Part shown: positions 1 through 7,903 of the stretch, in pieces
How positions within the stretch are numbered: the stretch's first letter is position 1
Layout: every line of letters begins with the position of its first letter
NCBI RefSeq assembly: GCF_001020565.1
Contig: NZ_LDAS01000001.1
Span: 472,402-536,401, forward strand
Direction of reading: 5' to 3'
From: Maribacter thermophilus
GTDB taxonomy: Bacteria; Bacteroidota; Bacteroidia; Flavobacteriales; Flavobacteriaceae
DNA length: 64,000 nucleotides
Notes under the pieces: generated by a model
What the model saw: only the letters and a program-made list of their open reading frames with translations
Database searches by the model: none
What the model was told of the DNA's origin: nothing
Translations under genes and position numbers: made by a program

Positions 1-194
1 TTCACGCCGTCAAGTTCCCTATCATCCTTTACATCAAAAACTATATTGTACTCTAAAGAGGTATCCGGTTGGGCGGCAACATCTTTGAACTGTTTTATTC
101 TGCCATATCCTTCAATTATCGGTGTGGTCCATTCTTGGGCGTATATCATGCCGTTTATCATGCATAATAAGGCTATTGTAATTACGTTGCGCAT
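1..194 (-). CDS. Secreted DsrE-like protein, partial (C-terminal part beyond window edge)
   Basis: The minus strand reads an ATG at 194-192 followed by an open frame to the window edge. It encodes a signal peptide ending in Ala-Gln and then EWTTPIIEGYGRIKQFKDVA, followed by QPD, YNIVFD and DGV. These track closely with the complete DsrE-like protein at 17962-18501 (EWTNPVIKNYGKIKYYKDVA, QPD, YKIVFN, DGV), so the two are paralogues. About 64 codons are visible. The conserved cysteine of the family lies in the missing part, so activity cannot be judged. It is divergent from the TsdA-like cytochrome at 382, as expected for a thiosulfate module. The family fold is known from DsrE/TusD sulfur carriers; a periplasmic sulfur-binding role is inference. 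Confidence 0.8.
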   Translation of the reverse strand, partial: MRNVITIALLCMINGMIYAQEWTTPIIEGYGRIKQFKDVAAQPDTSLEYNIVFDVKDDRELDGV

Positions 195-318
195 ATCTAG
201 TTTTGATTAATTGGTTTTTATCAGATAGAGGTAAAGTTAAAGGAATATTGCTATTCCATGCTGTGTTTTCATAAAAGTAAGGGAGAATTGTAAATCTGTG
301 GCCATTATTGTCGTTATT

Positions 319-348
319 ATTAGGTCAAATTTTTAAATTGAACCTAAT
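319..348. promoter_or_regulatory. Inverted repeat between divergent DsrE-like and tsdA-like genes
   Basis: ATTAGGT at 319-325 is mirrored by ACCTAAT at 342-348, and the AT-rich spacer continues the near-symmetry (CAAATTT / AAATTG). It is the most ordered element in the 187 bp between the two divergent genes, so an operator for both is plausible. It does not resemble the GTnAC-N4-GTnAC operators found further right, which suggests separate control. No regulator can be assigned. Confidence 0.4.
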
Positions 349-381
349 TTAATTCGCTTAAAAGAAGACAACAATTTGGTT

Positions 382-1416
382 ATGGAAGAGATAAGGCTCC
401 TTGCACGTAGGTTATTAGTTCTCTTCATATCAATGTTGGCTTTGATCGTTGTTCTCTTTATTCTATTATTGACCTATAAGCCCTCTAAGAATATACATTC
501 TCCAATAATACCTGAAGATACAAAGGTTGCGGAATGGCGACCCAAAAATGTACTAGCCGAATTAAATAATATGCCTTCGGATGTTAAGATGGGATATTTT
601 TTGGTTGCTGAGACCTCTAATTATATGGGGCCTTCTGCAAAGGATTCTACGATGAGGTTTGCAGGAAACAATTTGGCGTGTACCAATTGTCATTTGCAAA
701 ACGGTACACAGGCAGGATCTGCTTCATGGGTAGGGGTTATAGATCGTTTTCCCCAATTTGGCGGACGCGCCAATAAAACAGGAACGATCGAGGAGCGTAT
801 AAATGGCTGTATGGAACGCAGTATGAACGGAAAAATGCTTCCAGAAGATTCTGAAGAGATAAAGGCGATCGTTGCCTATATGACATGGTTGGGCGAAGAT
901 TTGCCAAAGGATAAGGAAAAGGAGTTTAAAGGGTATGGGGCCCTAAATATCCCTAATAAGGTGGTAGATCTTAAAAAGGGCGAAGAGGTATTTGAAAAAG
1001 AGTGCACATTATGTCATGGGGCCGATGGCCAAGGTATTAGATATACAGATGCTTCCAAAGGCTACCAATACCCACCTTTATGGGGAAATGACAGTTATAA
1101 TGACGGGGCGGGAATGTATAGGGTAATAGCGGCAGCACAGTTTATAAAAAGTAATATGCCCTTTGGACAAGCTACTTGGAAAAATCCAAAATTGACCGAC
1201 GAGGAAGCCTATAATGTGGCGGGCTATATCAATAGTTTCAGTAGACCCCATAAATCCAATACCGAAGATGATTATCCAGACAAGAAATTAAAGCCCGTTT
1301 CTACCCCCTATGGTCCTTGGGCAGATGATTTTTCGGCAGCACAACATAAATATGGTCCGTTTCAACCAATAATGGAATTCTATAAAAAGCAGTATAATAT
1401 CATTAAAACAAAATAA
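382..1416 (+). CDS. tsdA: TsdA-like diheme thiosulfate dehydrogenase (copy 1), membrane-anchored
   Basis: This 344-residue cytochrome c has an N-terminal membrane anchor (about residues 8-32) and two haem sites, CTNCH at 100-104 and CTLCH at 208-212. Between them lies RINGCMERSMNGK, the TsdA signature whose cysteine (here Cys143) is the unusual axial ligand of the catalytic haem in characterised TsdA enzymes. The NMPFG segment near Met259 is the likely distal ligand region of haem 2. The family oxidises two thiosulfates to tetrathionate, or runs in reverse, in the periplasm. I chose the ATG at 382; a TTG six bases upstream is also in frame. A porin-like gene begins 2 bp downstream. Copy 2 at 18570 has nearly the same length and motifs. 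Direction of the reaction cannot be read from sequence. Confidence 0.85.
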   Translation: MEEIRLLARRLLVLFISMLALIVVLFILLLTYKPSKNIHSPIIPEDTKVAEWRPKNVLAELNNMPSDVKMGYFLVAETSNYMGPSAKDSTMRFAGNNLACTNCHLQNGTQAGSASWVGVIDRFPQFGGRANKTGTIEERINGCMERSMNGKMLPEDSEEIKAIVAYMTWLGEDLPKDKEKEFKGYGALNIPNKVVDLKKGEEVFEKECTLCHGADGQGIRYTDASKGYQYPPLWGNDSYNDGAGMYRVIAAAQFIKSNMPFGQATWKNPKLTDEEAYNVAGYINSFSRPHKSNTEDDYPDKKLKPVSTPYGPWADDFSAAQHKYGPFQPIMEFYKKQYNIIKTK

Positions 1417-1418
1417 AC

Positions 1419-2762
1419 TTGATACGAAACTTGTTTTTTCTATGGTGGTTACTGCCCTTTATCGTTTTTTCACAGGCTTCGGAAGAGCCTGTTAGTAAGA
1501 GCAAATTATCGGGACAATGGAGAACCTATTATATGACAACCTTTAATAAAAGCAGTTTAAAAGATTTTAATGCGCTTGCCACAGGCGGAAATATTAAATA
1601 TCGATTTCTACTAAATAAGAAATTTCAATTTGGTGCTGCCTTATATAATTCTACAAATTTGGGAGTTCAAGACCTAACCGTTGCAGATGCCTCGACGGGC
1701 AAGATAAGTAGGTACGAAGAAGGTTTGTATGATAGGTTGGATCTTTCTAACGATGCTGTTTTTCTACTAGGGGAGCTGTATGTTAAATACAAATTGCCGA
1801 ATCATGAATTTACGGTGGGGCGCATGAAAATAAATACCCCTTTGATCAATCCCCAAGATGGAAGAATGATCCCTACTTTGGTTCAAGGGGTATGGTACAA
1901 ACAGAATGTAAAGAAAGAGTTCTTTTTTCAGGCCGGGGTAGTAAACCGGATTGCCCCACGATCCACAGGTAAGTTCTTTACTATTGGGGAAAGCATCGGA
2001 ACTTACCCCGTAGGTAGAAATAGAGATGGTAACGATAACGAATATGCCAATAATACAGATTCTGATTTTATAGTATTGCTCAATGCCAATATGAAGGTTT
2101 TGAAAGCGGTTCAGATGGATGTTTGGAACTATTACGTTGATAATATATACAATAGTCTATATATTAGACCTAGTTATTCGATAACTCCGAAAATAGTTGT
2201 TGATCTTGAATGGTTACACCAGAACAGGGTGGGCAATGGGGGTAATACCATAGAATCGCGTCGTTATTTTGACCAAAATTCCTCGGATATATTCGGGGTG
2301 CGATTAAATTATAAATGGAAAAAATCTATGATTTCTATCTCCTATGATAAAATAATGCCGCATGGGCAGTTTATTTCGCCACGCGAATGGGGAAGAGAAG
2401 ATCTTTTTAGTTTTCAAAAAAGGGAAAGAAGCGAGGGCTCTGCCAATAATGACGCCCTGGTTCTTAATTTCAAGACCAACTTTCTAGTGTGCAAAGACCA
2501 AATGGGCCTTACATCCATTTTAAGTGTAGGAAGGCATTGGAAACCAGAGGTGACCAATGCGGATTTAAACAAATATGCCGTGCCCGATTACACCCATATC
2601 AATCTGGACCTTTTCTTTAATTTTAAAAGCATAAAGCATTTAAAGCCAGAGCTATTGTTGACTTCAAAGCTTGCAAACGGCGATATCCCCGACAACCCTA
2701 ATTTTTATATTAATAAGACCGATATGTTTCATATAGATCTTATCTTAAATTACAACTTTTAA
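1419..2762 (+). CDS. Outer-membrane beta-barrel, OprD/porin-like
   Basis: This is a 447-residue protein with a signal peptide (residues 1-19, ending FSQA) and alternating hydrophobic/polar strands through a C-terminal LNYNF, the aromatic ending usual for outer-membrane barrels. Motifs such as FTVGRMKINTPLINPQDGRM resemble OprD-type porins. The only start giving a full signal peptide is TTG at 1419, two bases after the tsdA-like stop codon, so the two genes are almost certainly co-transcribed. A role in letting thiosulfate, tetrathionate or another anion across the outer membrane is inferred from that pairing. Family assignment is moderate and the substrate is unknown. Confidence 0.7.
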   Translation: MIRNLFFLWWLLPFIVFSQASEEPVSKSKLSGQWRTYYMTTFNKSSLKDFNALATGGNIKYRFLLNKKFQFGAALYNSTNLGVQDLTVADASTGKISRYEEGLYDRLDLSNDAVFLLGELYVKYKLPNHEFTVGRMKINTPLINPQDGRMIPTLVQGVWYKQNVKKEFFFQAGVVNRIAPRSTGKFFTIGESIGTYPVGRNRDGNDNEYANNTDSDFIVLLNANMKVLKAVQMDVWNYYVDNIYNSLYIRPSYSITPKIVVDLEWLHQNRVGNGGNTIESRRYFDQNSSDIFGVRLNYKWKKSMISISYDKIMPHGQFISPREWGREDLFSFQKRERSEGSANNDALVLNFKTNFLVCKDQMGLTSILSVGRHWKPEVTNADLNKYAVPDYTHINLDLFFNFKSIKHLKPELLLTSKLANGDIPDNPNFYINKTDMFHIDLILNYNF

Positions 2763-2787
2763 CAGATTCCTGTAATTTCTAGATACA

Positions 2788-4095
2788 TTAAACGTCTTTG
2801 CCTTTCATCATTTTGTTCCAATAAAGATAGGGCAGTCCATATTTCTTGAGCATCCATAATCGCCAATGTTCTTTTGATGAATCTGAAATGAGCATTCGTT
2901 TCAATTTAGGGTCGGGAGTAAAGTTATTGTTGTAATCGAACTCCGCGAGTACCATTTTACCATAGTCGGTTACCAACGGACAAGAAGAATAGCCATTATA
3001 TGACTTGTTGCCCAATTTATGGTGCTTTATCAACAGGTCAATATTGTCCACAACAATAGGTACCTGTTTTCTTATGGCCGCCCCGGTCTTCGCGGTGGGG
3101 AGGGCAGCTACATCCCCGAGACCAAAAACATTTGGAAATTTATTGTGTTGCATTGTCTGGTGGTTAACGTCTAACCATCCGGCCTCGTTCACTAAAACGG
3201 AGTCTCTGACAAATTTAGGGGCTACCGAAGGGGGGGCGGTGTGTAACATATCGTAATGTATGCCATACCGGTCTCCATCTACCGTTACTTTAACATCTTT
3301 ATAATTATATTGGAAAGAATCGTCTAGTCGGTCTTCATCGTCTTCTCCAGCCATTACTACACAACCACCTGCCGTGATGTCTTTTCCAAGTTTATACCAT
3401 GCAATTTGTTTGTCGGCATCTACGGCCACCAATTTATGGTAAAACCTTAGATTAATATCTTTTCTATCAACCACCTGCATTAAAGTTTTGGCGATTTTCT
3501 TAACACCGAAAATGACAGTGCCACTCGTGGCGAACACGACTTCCGTTTTTTTGCGGACACCACTTTTTCTAAAGTAGCTTTCGGCCAAATACATTATTTT
3601 TTGGGGTGCTCCACCACATTTTATGGGGGTTGTGGGCTGTGTAAAAAGGGCGGTGCCGCCTTTAAAGTTTTTTATAACGTTCCAAGTATGCTTAGGGTTT
3701 GTGTAGTTGCTACAGACAACGCCTTTATCCATTGCTTCACCTAAACCTGGCACCAAACTAAAATCATAGGCCAAACCGGGTACTACTACCAAATAGTCAT
3801 AAGTGATGTCGCCTTTGTTAGCAGTATGTACCAAGTTTTTGTCGGGGTCAAAACCCGTGGCCCTATCCTTGATCCAGGTAGCTCCCTTGGGCATTACAGA
3901 AGACATGGGTCTAGCTGTTTTTTCAAAATTATAAGCCCCTGCACCGACCAAGGTCCAAGCGGGTTGATAGTAATGCGTATCTGCCGGTTCGATTATGGCA
4001 ACATCTTTTGCCTTTTTTTGTTTTATTAGTTGAGATGCGACCATGATGCCGGCCGTACCACCGCCAATAATTAAAATTTGATGATGTGTGCTCAT
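2788..4095 (-). CDS. sqr: Sulfide:quinone oxidoreductase (type II, SQRDL-like)
   Basis: This 435-residue FAD protein oxidises sulfide and passes electrons to quinone, leaving sulfane sulfur as persulfide. It begins with a Rossmann motif GGGTAG (11-16). It carries TPIKCGGAPQK with Cys160, matching the catalytic-cysteine segment of mitochondrial-type SQR, another cysteine at 128, and one in SSCPLV near residue 373. NVFGLGDVAALPTAKTGAA is the usual C-terminal FAD contact. It has no signal peptide; the family binds the inner face of a membrane. It stands alone on the minus strand with its own promoter, and a palindrome 54 bp upstream (4149-4164) links it to the dioxygenase, rhodanese and exporter genes to the right. 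Confidence in the family is high. Confidence 0.92.
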   Translation of the reverse strand: MSTHHQILIIGGGTAGIMVASQLIKQKKAKDVAIIEPADTHYYQPAWTLVGAGAYNFEKTARPMSSVMPKGATWIKDRATGFDPDKNLVHTANKGDITYDYLVVVPGLAYDFSLVPGLGEAMDKGVVCSNYTNPKHTWNVIKNFKGGTALFTQPTTPIKCGGAPQKIMYLAESYFRKSGVRKKTEVVFATSGTVIFGVKKIAKTLMQVVDRKDINLRFYHKLVAVDADKQIAWYKLGKDITAGGCVVMAGEDDEDRLDDSFQYNYKDVKVTVDGDRYGIHYDMLHTAPPSVAPKFVRDSVLVNEAGWLDVNHQTMQHNKFPNVFGLGDVAALPTAKTGAAIRKQVPIVVDNIDLLIKHHKLGNKSYNGYSSCPLVTDYGKMVLAEFDYNNNFTPDPKLKRMLISDSSKEHWRLWMLKKYGLPYLYWNKMMKGKDV

Positions 4096-4119
4096 TGTAT
4101 TAATTTTTTATCAATCTTA

Positions 4120-4164
4120 TAAATTTAGATGTAAAAATTTATTAATACTGTAACTTTTGTTACA
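4120..4164 (-). promoter_or_regulatory. sqr promoter with Crp/Fnr-type operator (regulon site 1)
   Basis: A perfect palindrome TGTAAC-TTTT-GTTACA lies at 4149-4164. Its centre is 29.5 bp upstream of the first base of TAAATTTA (4127-4120 on the minus strand), a near match to the TAnnTTTG -7 element. The predicted transcript starts about 4114, some 20 bases before the sqr ATG. Confidence 0.8.
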
Positions 4165-4240
4165 TAAGCTTTTATTGTGAAAACGGTCTGCCTATGTGTA
4201 AATAAGCAGACCGTAGTGCGTTTTATCTTTAAAGAGAATA

Positions 4241-4447
4241 TTACTCTTTGCTTTTATCGGATTTTATACCGAATACCGAATAGAGAGGACAAAAGCCGAT
4301 AAAACTGGTAAACAAAAATATAGCGGATAGCGCTATGAGTATATTGCCTAATGTTCCGTCGATTATTTTTAAGTAATATAGACTTATTACGACCAAGGCA
4401 ACGATAATTCTAATGGTGCGGTCGGTACCGCTCATGTTTTTTTTCAT
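4241..4447 (-). CDS. DUF2892 (YgaP-like) small membrane protein
   Basis: This 68-residue protein begins KKNMSGTDRTIRI and has two hydrophobic segments (about 13-28 and 33-52) ending in GFCPLYSVFGI. That layout and the CPLY motif are typical of DUF2892, the membrane domain often fused or adjacent to rhodaneses (as in YgaP). Its position beside sqr and a row of rhodaneses fits a sulfur-handling role. It has no palindromic operator, only a single GTTAC half upstream. The biochemical function of the domain is not established. Confidence 0.8.
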   Translation of the reverse strand: MKKNMSGTDRTIRIIVALVVISLYYLKIIDGTLGNILIALSAIFLFTSFIGFCPLYSVFGIKSDKSKE

Positions 4448-4631
4448 AGTAAATGGTTATTTATAAATTCAATCATTATGTTCATTACAGTTACCGCCCC
4501 GTATAGTCAGAACAAGTAATTAAAAACAACGTTCTTGTATAGAAAAGATTTTTTAAAGGTAGGTAACTGATATATAGTAGAATATGATAAATGTTAGGAA
4601 ACCAATCTATTGTTTTTAAGAGTTTTGGATT

Positions 4632-4675
4632 GTAACAATTGTTACTCTATAATTTAAAGTGAAAGGGTAACTTTG
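4632..4675 (+). promoter_or_regulatory. Promoter of fatty-acid hydroxylase gene with Crp/Fnr-type operator (regulon site 2)
   Basis: GTAAC-AATT-GTTAC is a perfect palindrome at 4632-4645. A consensus -7 element TAACTTTG lies at 4668-4675. Centre-to-element distance is 29.5 bp, identical to the other six sites. The gene starts at 4694, so the leader is about 13 bases. Confidence 0.8.
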
Positions 4676-4693
4676 ATTTTTAATTTAATTTGA

Positions 4694-5575
4694 ATGAAAG
4701 AGTATATAGACGCATTTATAAATGCTTTTTTAGGAACGGTTCAATGGACTTGGAAATCTATTTTGTTTGAGGTGCCCTGGTACACAAATTACTTTTGGGG
4801 CCTAATCGCAATTTCGTTGTTCGTATGGTTTTTAGAAATTTTGTTTCCATGGCGTAAAGAACAGGGGGTATTCAGAAAAGATTTTTGGTTGGATGCGTTT
4901 TATATGTTCTTCAATTTTTTCTTGTTTGCCATCGTAATTAGCGGGTTTTATAAGGTATTGCAAGTTCTTTTTAACGATATGGGCATTACGGCCAAAAGTT
5001 TGTCCATAGTGGATATTTCGGGGTGGCCAATGGGACTTCAGTTATTGGTGTTTTTTATAGTATTGGATTTTGTACAATGGTTTACCCATGTACTTCTACA
5101 CCGATATCCTGTTCTTTGGAGGTTTCACCAGGTACACCACAGTGTAAAGGAAATGGGTTTTGCTGCCCATTTAAGATATCACTGGATGGAAAACATTCTT
5201 TATAAACCCTTAAAGACCTTTGGTGTCATGATTTTAGGTGGGTTTGAACCCGAGCAAGCGTATATTGTTCATTTTATGGCCATTGCCATAGGTCATTTCA
5301 ACCATTCGAATATCAAGATAACATGGGGGCCATTAAAATATATATTAAATAATCCTGTAATGCACCTGTACCACCATGCCTATGATTTGCCAGAAGGCAA
5401 TACCCATGGTGTCAATTTCGGAATAAGCCTTAGTTTATGGGATTATATATTTAAAACGAACTATGTACCGGAAGATAGTGGAACTATACAATTAGGATAT
5501 CCTGGTGACGAGGAATTGCCCAAAGATTTTTTCGGACAACTGGTTTACGGGTTCAGAAAGAACAAAAAGAAATGA
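4694..5575 (+). CDS. Sterol desaturase / fatty-acid hydroxylase superfamily membrane enzyme
   Basis: This is a 293-residue multi-span membrane protein with the di-iron histidine clusters of the superfamily: HVLLHR, FHQVHH, HFNHSN and HLYHHAY, spread over about residues 130-230. Four or so hydrophobic segments (around 25-45, 70-95, 110-130 and 165-195) place the histidines on the cytoplasmic face. Members hydroxylate or desaturate lipids using O2; the substrate here is unknown. It is transcribed alone on the plus strand, yet shares the exact operator and promoter geometry of the sulfide genes, so a lipid change during sulfide exposure is an inference worth testing. An inverted repeat overlapping its stop codon may be the terminator. 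Confidence 0.8.
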   Translation: MKEYIDAFINAFLGTVQWTWKSILFEVPWYTNYFWGLIAISLFVWFLEILFPWRKEQGVFRKDFWLDAFYMFFNFFLFAIVISGFYKVLQVLFNDMGITAKSLSIVDISGWPMGLQLLVFFIVLDFVQWFTHVLLHRYPVLWRFHQVHHSVKEMGFAAHLRYHWMENILYKPLKTFGVMILGGFEPEQAYIVHFMAIAIGHFNHSNIKITWGPLKYILNNPVMHLYHHAYDLPEGNTHGVNFGISLSLWDYIFKTNYVPEDSGTIQLGYPGDEELPKDFFGQLVYGFRKNKKK

Positions 5576-5603
5576 CCGAGACTAAATAGGTTCCGGTCAT
5601 TTC
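5570..5603 (+). terminator. Hairpin overlapping the hydroxylase stop codon
   Basis: AAATGACCG (about 5570) pairs with CGGTCATTT (about 5595) across a 16-base loop. The stop codon TGA sits inside the first arm. The T-tract after it is weak, so terminator function is moderate. Confidence 0.45.
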
Positions 5604-5680
5604 TTTGAAAGTTGATAACGACTAGGGTAGGGGGCATTTTTAATATATCCTACCCTTTTGTGATTGTCTTTATAAGGGTT

Positions 5681-6304
5681 TTACTTTTCAAAAGTAATGG
5701 ACCAAATTCCGCGCACTTCGTTCGCAGAATACCCAGTGGCCAAATCGTTCGGATACAGTTGTTGCAACGAAGTCATTACCTCTGGTTGTATATCGCTGTT
5801 TGGTTTTCCATGGCATTGCAGGCACATGGCATTGGTGATCAACGGAGCGTAAAACTTGACAACATCGCCTTCTTCTTCCACAATAGGACTGTATTCTTTA
5901 CCTTCGGCAATACTACTTTTAAAATACGCTATATGTTCCAGTTCTTTTGCATTGGCCTTATTATTTGGGTTCCTAGGCTTGTCTGAAACCCTTTTTATAA
6001 CGGCATGGTGAACCGTAGCCATACTATCGGTAATGGGATAGGCTTGTATATTACAGAACTTTACGGCTCCCAAGGTACCTTTCTCTTGAATGGCCGCAAT
6101 TAGGTTTTTCCCCAATTGTTTCTGTGTGCTAGTGGCATATTTCATACCTATTTCTTGGTAGTTTACACTATCGCTGTTATCCACATTGCTATCGTGCAGT
6201 GTTTGTTGGTCTTCAACGGGCGACTCATCGAGCTGTTTTTTTTCAACGTTTTTACAACTGGCAAGTATCAAAACGATTACGGCTATTTTTAGAATATTTT
6301 TCAT
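5681..6304 (-). CDS. DUF3365 haem-domain lipoprotein
   Basis: The 207-residue protein starts at the ATG at 6304, giving a lipoprotein signal with lipobox LASC (Cys near residue 17). The C-terminal half has the DUF3365 (Tll0287-like) layout: KFCNIQAYPIT, RVSDKPRNPNN, and a single haem site MCLQCHGKP. The domain is found in membrane haem sensors and as stand-alone periplasmic cytochromes. A longer frame upstream exists but would overlap the preceding gene and hide the lipobox. The start codon overlaps the stop of the metal-binding gene by one base (TAATG), implying coupled translation. Its role in the sulfur island is unknown; a redox or sulfide/NO-sensing cytochrome is possible. Confidence 0.8.
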   Translation of the reverse strand: MKNILKIAVIVLILASCKNVEKKQLDESPVEDQQTLHDSNVDNSDSVNYQEIGMKYATSTQKQLGKNLIAAIQEKGTLGAVKFCNIQAYPITDSMATVHHAVIKRVSDKPRNPNNKANAKELEHIAYFKSSIAEGKEYSPIVEEEGDVVKFYAPLITNAMCLQCHGKPNSDIQPEVMTSLQQLYPNDLATGYSANEVRGIWSITFEK

Positions 6305-6573
6305 TATTTCGAAATTTTTCCGGTTGCACAACTTACAAAAGATTTGGCCTTGGTAAAAACCGTGTTTTCGGCATCTACCGATGGGTATCCAATATCTTTT
6401 AATCTTTCTTTTACCAATAGGGCATCTTCTGGTTCGTTACAGTCGAACGAAACCACAGAAGAGTTAACATCAACGGTCACATCCGAAATATTGGGTACTG
6501 TTGCCAATTTGGTAATGATAGTACTAGCGCATCCGCCACATTTTAAATTTTGAACAATAATGGATGTTTTCAT
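6304..6573 (-). CDS. Heavy-metal-associated (HMA) domain protein
   Basis: An 89-residue cytoplasmic protein with a ferredoxin-like HMA fold: an N-terminal strand, the metal site CGGC at Cys12-Cys15, and a DIGYPS turn near residue 65. Such proteins carry Cu(I) or another soft metal to a P-type ATPase, but no ATPase is adjacent. Instead the stop codon overlaps the start of the DUF3365 cytochrome (TAATG), which suggests they act together. An extra cysteine in a short C-terminal tail is not part of the domain. Confidence 0.82.
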   Translation of the reverse strand: MKTSIIVQNLKCGGCASTIITKLATVPNISDVTVDVNSSVVSFDCNEPEDALLVKERLKDIGYPSVDAENTVFTKAKSFVSCATGKISK

Positions 6574-6635
6574 AGTGTATGTTTAAATGCTGTTAATAAT
6601 CTTATACGTTTAATTGAATGCTACAAAATAGTGGC

Positions 6636-6983
6636 TTATTGGTTTCTTTGCCAAGCCATATACCCTCCTTTTAAATCTGTTAGAGAGGTAAAACCCATTT
6701 TTTCTAACATATACGCAGCTTTTCGGCTTCGGTTGCCTGATCGACAATAAAGATATATAGGTTCCTCTTTATTTAATTTACTAAAGAATTTTTGAAATGC
6801 CGTTCTGTTAAAGAAATCAACGTTGACCGCATTTTTTATGTGACCGGAATTATACTCCCCAGAGGTTCGTACATCTACCAATCGTACTTTCTTGTTTTTA
6901 ATTTCATTTTGAAACTCTTCTGCGTTCAGAATATTGATATTTTCTGACGATTTTGATTTAAAAAGGGATGAAAAAAATGACAT
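6636..6983 (-). CDS. Single-domain rhodanese (cytoplasmic)
   Basis: A 115-residue rhodanese-like protein with the full set of landmarks: RLVDVRTSGEYNSGHIKNAVNV and the active loop CRSGNRS with Cys80. It would carry or transfer sulfane sulfur as a cysteine persulfide. An amphipathic N-terminus (SFFSSLFKSKSS) could bind a membrane but is not a signal peptide. It lies between the HMA operon and the peroxiredoxin on the same strand, 62 bases upstream of the HMA gene. A strong hairpin at 7020-7056 separates it from the peroxiredoxin. No palindromic operator was seen in front of it. Confidence 0.88.
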   Translation of the reverse strand: MSFFSSLFKSKSSENINILNAEEFQNEIKNKKVRLVDVRTSGEYNSGHIKNAVNVDFFNRTAFQKFFSKLNKEEPIYLYCRSGNRSRKAAYMLEKMGFTSLTDLKGGYMAWQRNQ

Positions 6984-7019
6984 ATGTATATTATGTTAAG
7001 TGAAAAAATAACTTAAAAA

Positions 7020-7056
7020 AAGAAAACGGCCCAGTTTAAAAAGACCGTTTTCTTCC
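7020..7056 (-). terminator. Rho-independent terminator of peroxiredoxin gene
   Basis: On the minus strand AAGAAAACGG pairs with CCGTTTTCTT and is followed by a run of T. It lies 24-60 bases past the peroxiredoxin stop codon. Confidence 0.75.
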
Positions 7057-7080
7057 ATAACCAACCAAATAAAAACAATT

Positions 7081-7743
7081 CTAATTTAAGTTTTTCTTTG
7101 CCAGATACCAGTCTACCTTCTCTACAGTATCATCGGCCAATCTTGCATTTAGCTCATCTAAGGTTTTAGGTGGCGAAACAATTACTTTATCGCCCTTTTT
7201 CCAATCTAAAGGCATCGCAACCTTATACTTGTCAGACGTTTGAAGAGCTTCTAGCGCCCTTAGAATTTCATCCATATTACGACCTACGTTAAGTGGGTAG
7301 TACATAATGAGTCTTATTTTTTTATCGGGGTCTATAAAGAAGACCGCCCTAACTGCAGAGGTTTCGCTTTCGTTTGGTTGCAACATACCGTATAACTTGG
7401 ATATTTTCATGTCCAAATCAGCGATAATAGGAAAATCAAAATATACCCCGGTATTCTCGCGAACGTTTTGTACCCATCCCAAATGTGCATGTACACTGTC
7501 TATGCTGAGCCCTAGGAGCTCGGTGTTCAAAGCATCAAACTCTGGTTTTCTGGTGGCAAAACCACTCATCTCTGTTGTACATACCGGCGTAAAATCTGCC
7601 GGATGTGAAAACATTACAATCCATTTATCCTTGGCATAATCCGATAATTTTATTTTACCCTTGGTAGTATTGGCCACAAAATCGGGAGCCTTGTCTCCAA
7701 TTCTTGGCATTACTGTTACTTCATTGTTATCTAGTGTTTCCAT
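7081..7743 (-). CDS. 1-Cys peroxiredoxin (Prx6-type)
   Basis: This 220-residue AhpC/TSA protein has HPADFTPVCTTEM with the peroxidatic Cys55, and no second cysteine anywhere, so it is a strict 1-Cys enzyme. The C-terminal extension (PLDWKKGDKVIVSPP) is typical of Prx6. The family reduces peroxides; reaction with persulfides is known for some peroxiredoxins, but no claim is made here. Its promoter carries the same operator and spacing as sqr, so it belongs to the sulfide regulon rather than to the OxyR/Dps pair at 54-55 kb. It is probably monocistronic, with a terminator on each side. Confidence 0.9.
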   Translation of the reverse strand: METLDNNEVTVMPRIGDKAPDFVANTTKGKIKLSDYAKDKWIVMFSHPADFTPVCTTEMSGFATRKPEFDALNTELLGLSIDSVHAHLGWVQNVRENTGVYFDFPIIADLDMKISKLYGMLQPNESETSAVRAVFFIDPDKKIRLIMYYPLNVGRNMDEILRALEALQTSDKYKVAMPLDWKKGDKVIVSPPKTLDELNARLADDTVEKVDWYLAKKNLN

Positions 7744-7763
7744 ATTGTTTATGTTTTATACCA

Positions 7764-7807
7764 TAAAGATACCTGTCTTTACACTTAAGCACAGTAACTT
7801 AGGTTAC
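7764..7807 (-). promoter_or_regulatory. Peroxiredoxin promoter with Crp/Fnr-type operator (regulon site 3)
   Basis: GTAAC-TTAG-GTTAC occupies 7794-7807. The -7 element is TATCTTTA (7771-7764, minus strand). Centre-to-element distance is 29.5 bp. Predicted start is about 7758, some 15 bases before the ATG. Confidence 0.8.
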
Positions 7808-7830
7808 ATAACGTGTTAAAGAAAACCCAT

Positions 7831-7860
7831 AAAAAAAGGCCCTATATAGGGCCTTTTTTT
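7831..7860 (-). terminator. Terminator of the MBL-rhodanese / rhodanese operon
   Basis: A 30-base nearly perfect palindrome: seven A, GGCCCTATATAGGGCC, seven T. It follows the rhodanese lipoprotein stop codon at 7904. It could work in both directions. Confidence 0.85.
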
Positions 7861-7903
7861 ATAATACTAGAGTTTAGTTTGTGCTAACGAATTTTAATGG
7901 GAG

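Noticed and set aside
4480-4500. GTTAC near the DUF2892 gene as an eighth regulon site
   Set aside because: Only one half-site is present; no partner GTnAC four bases away.
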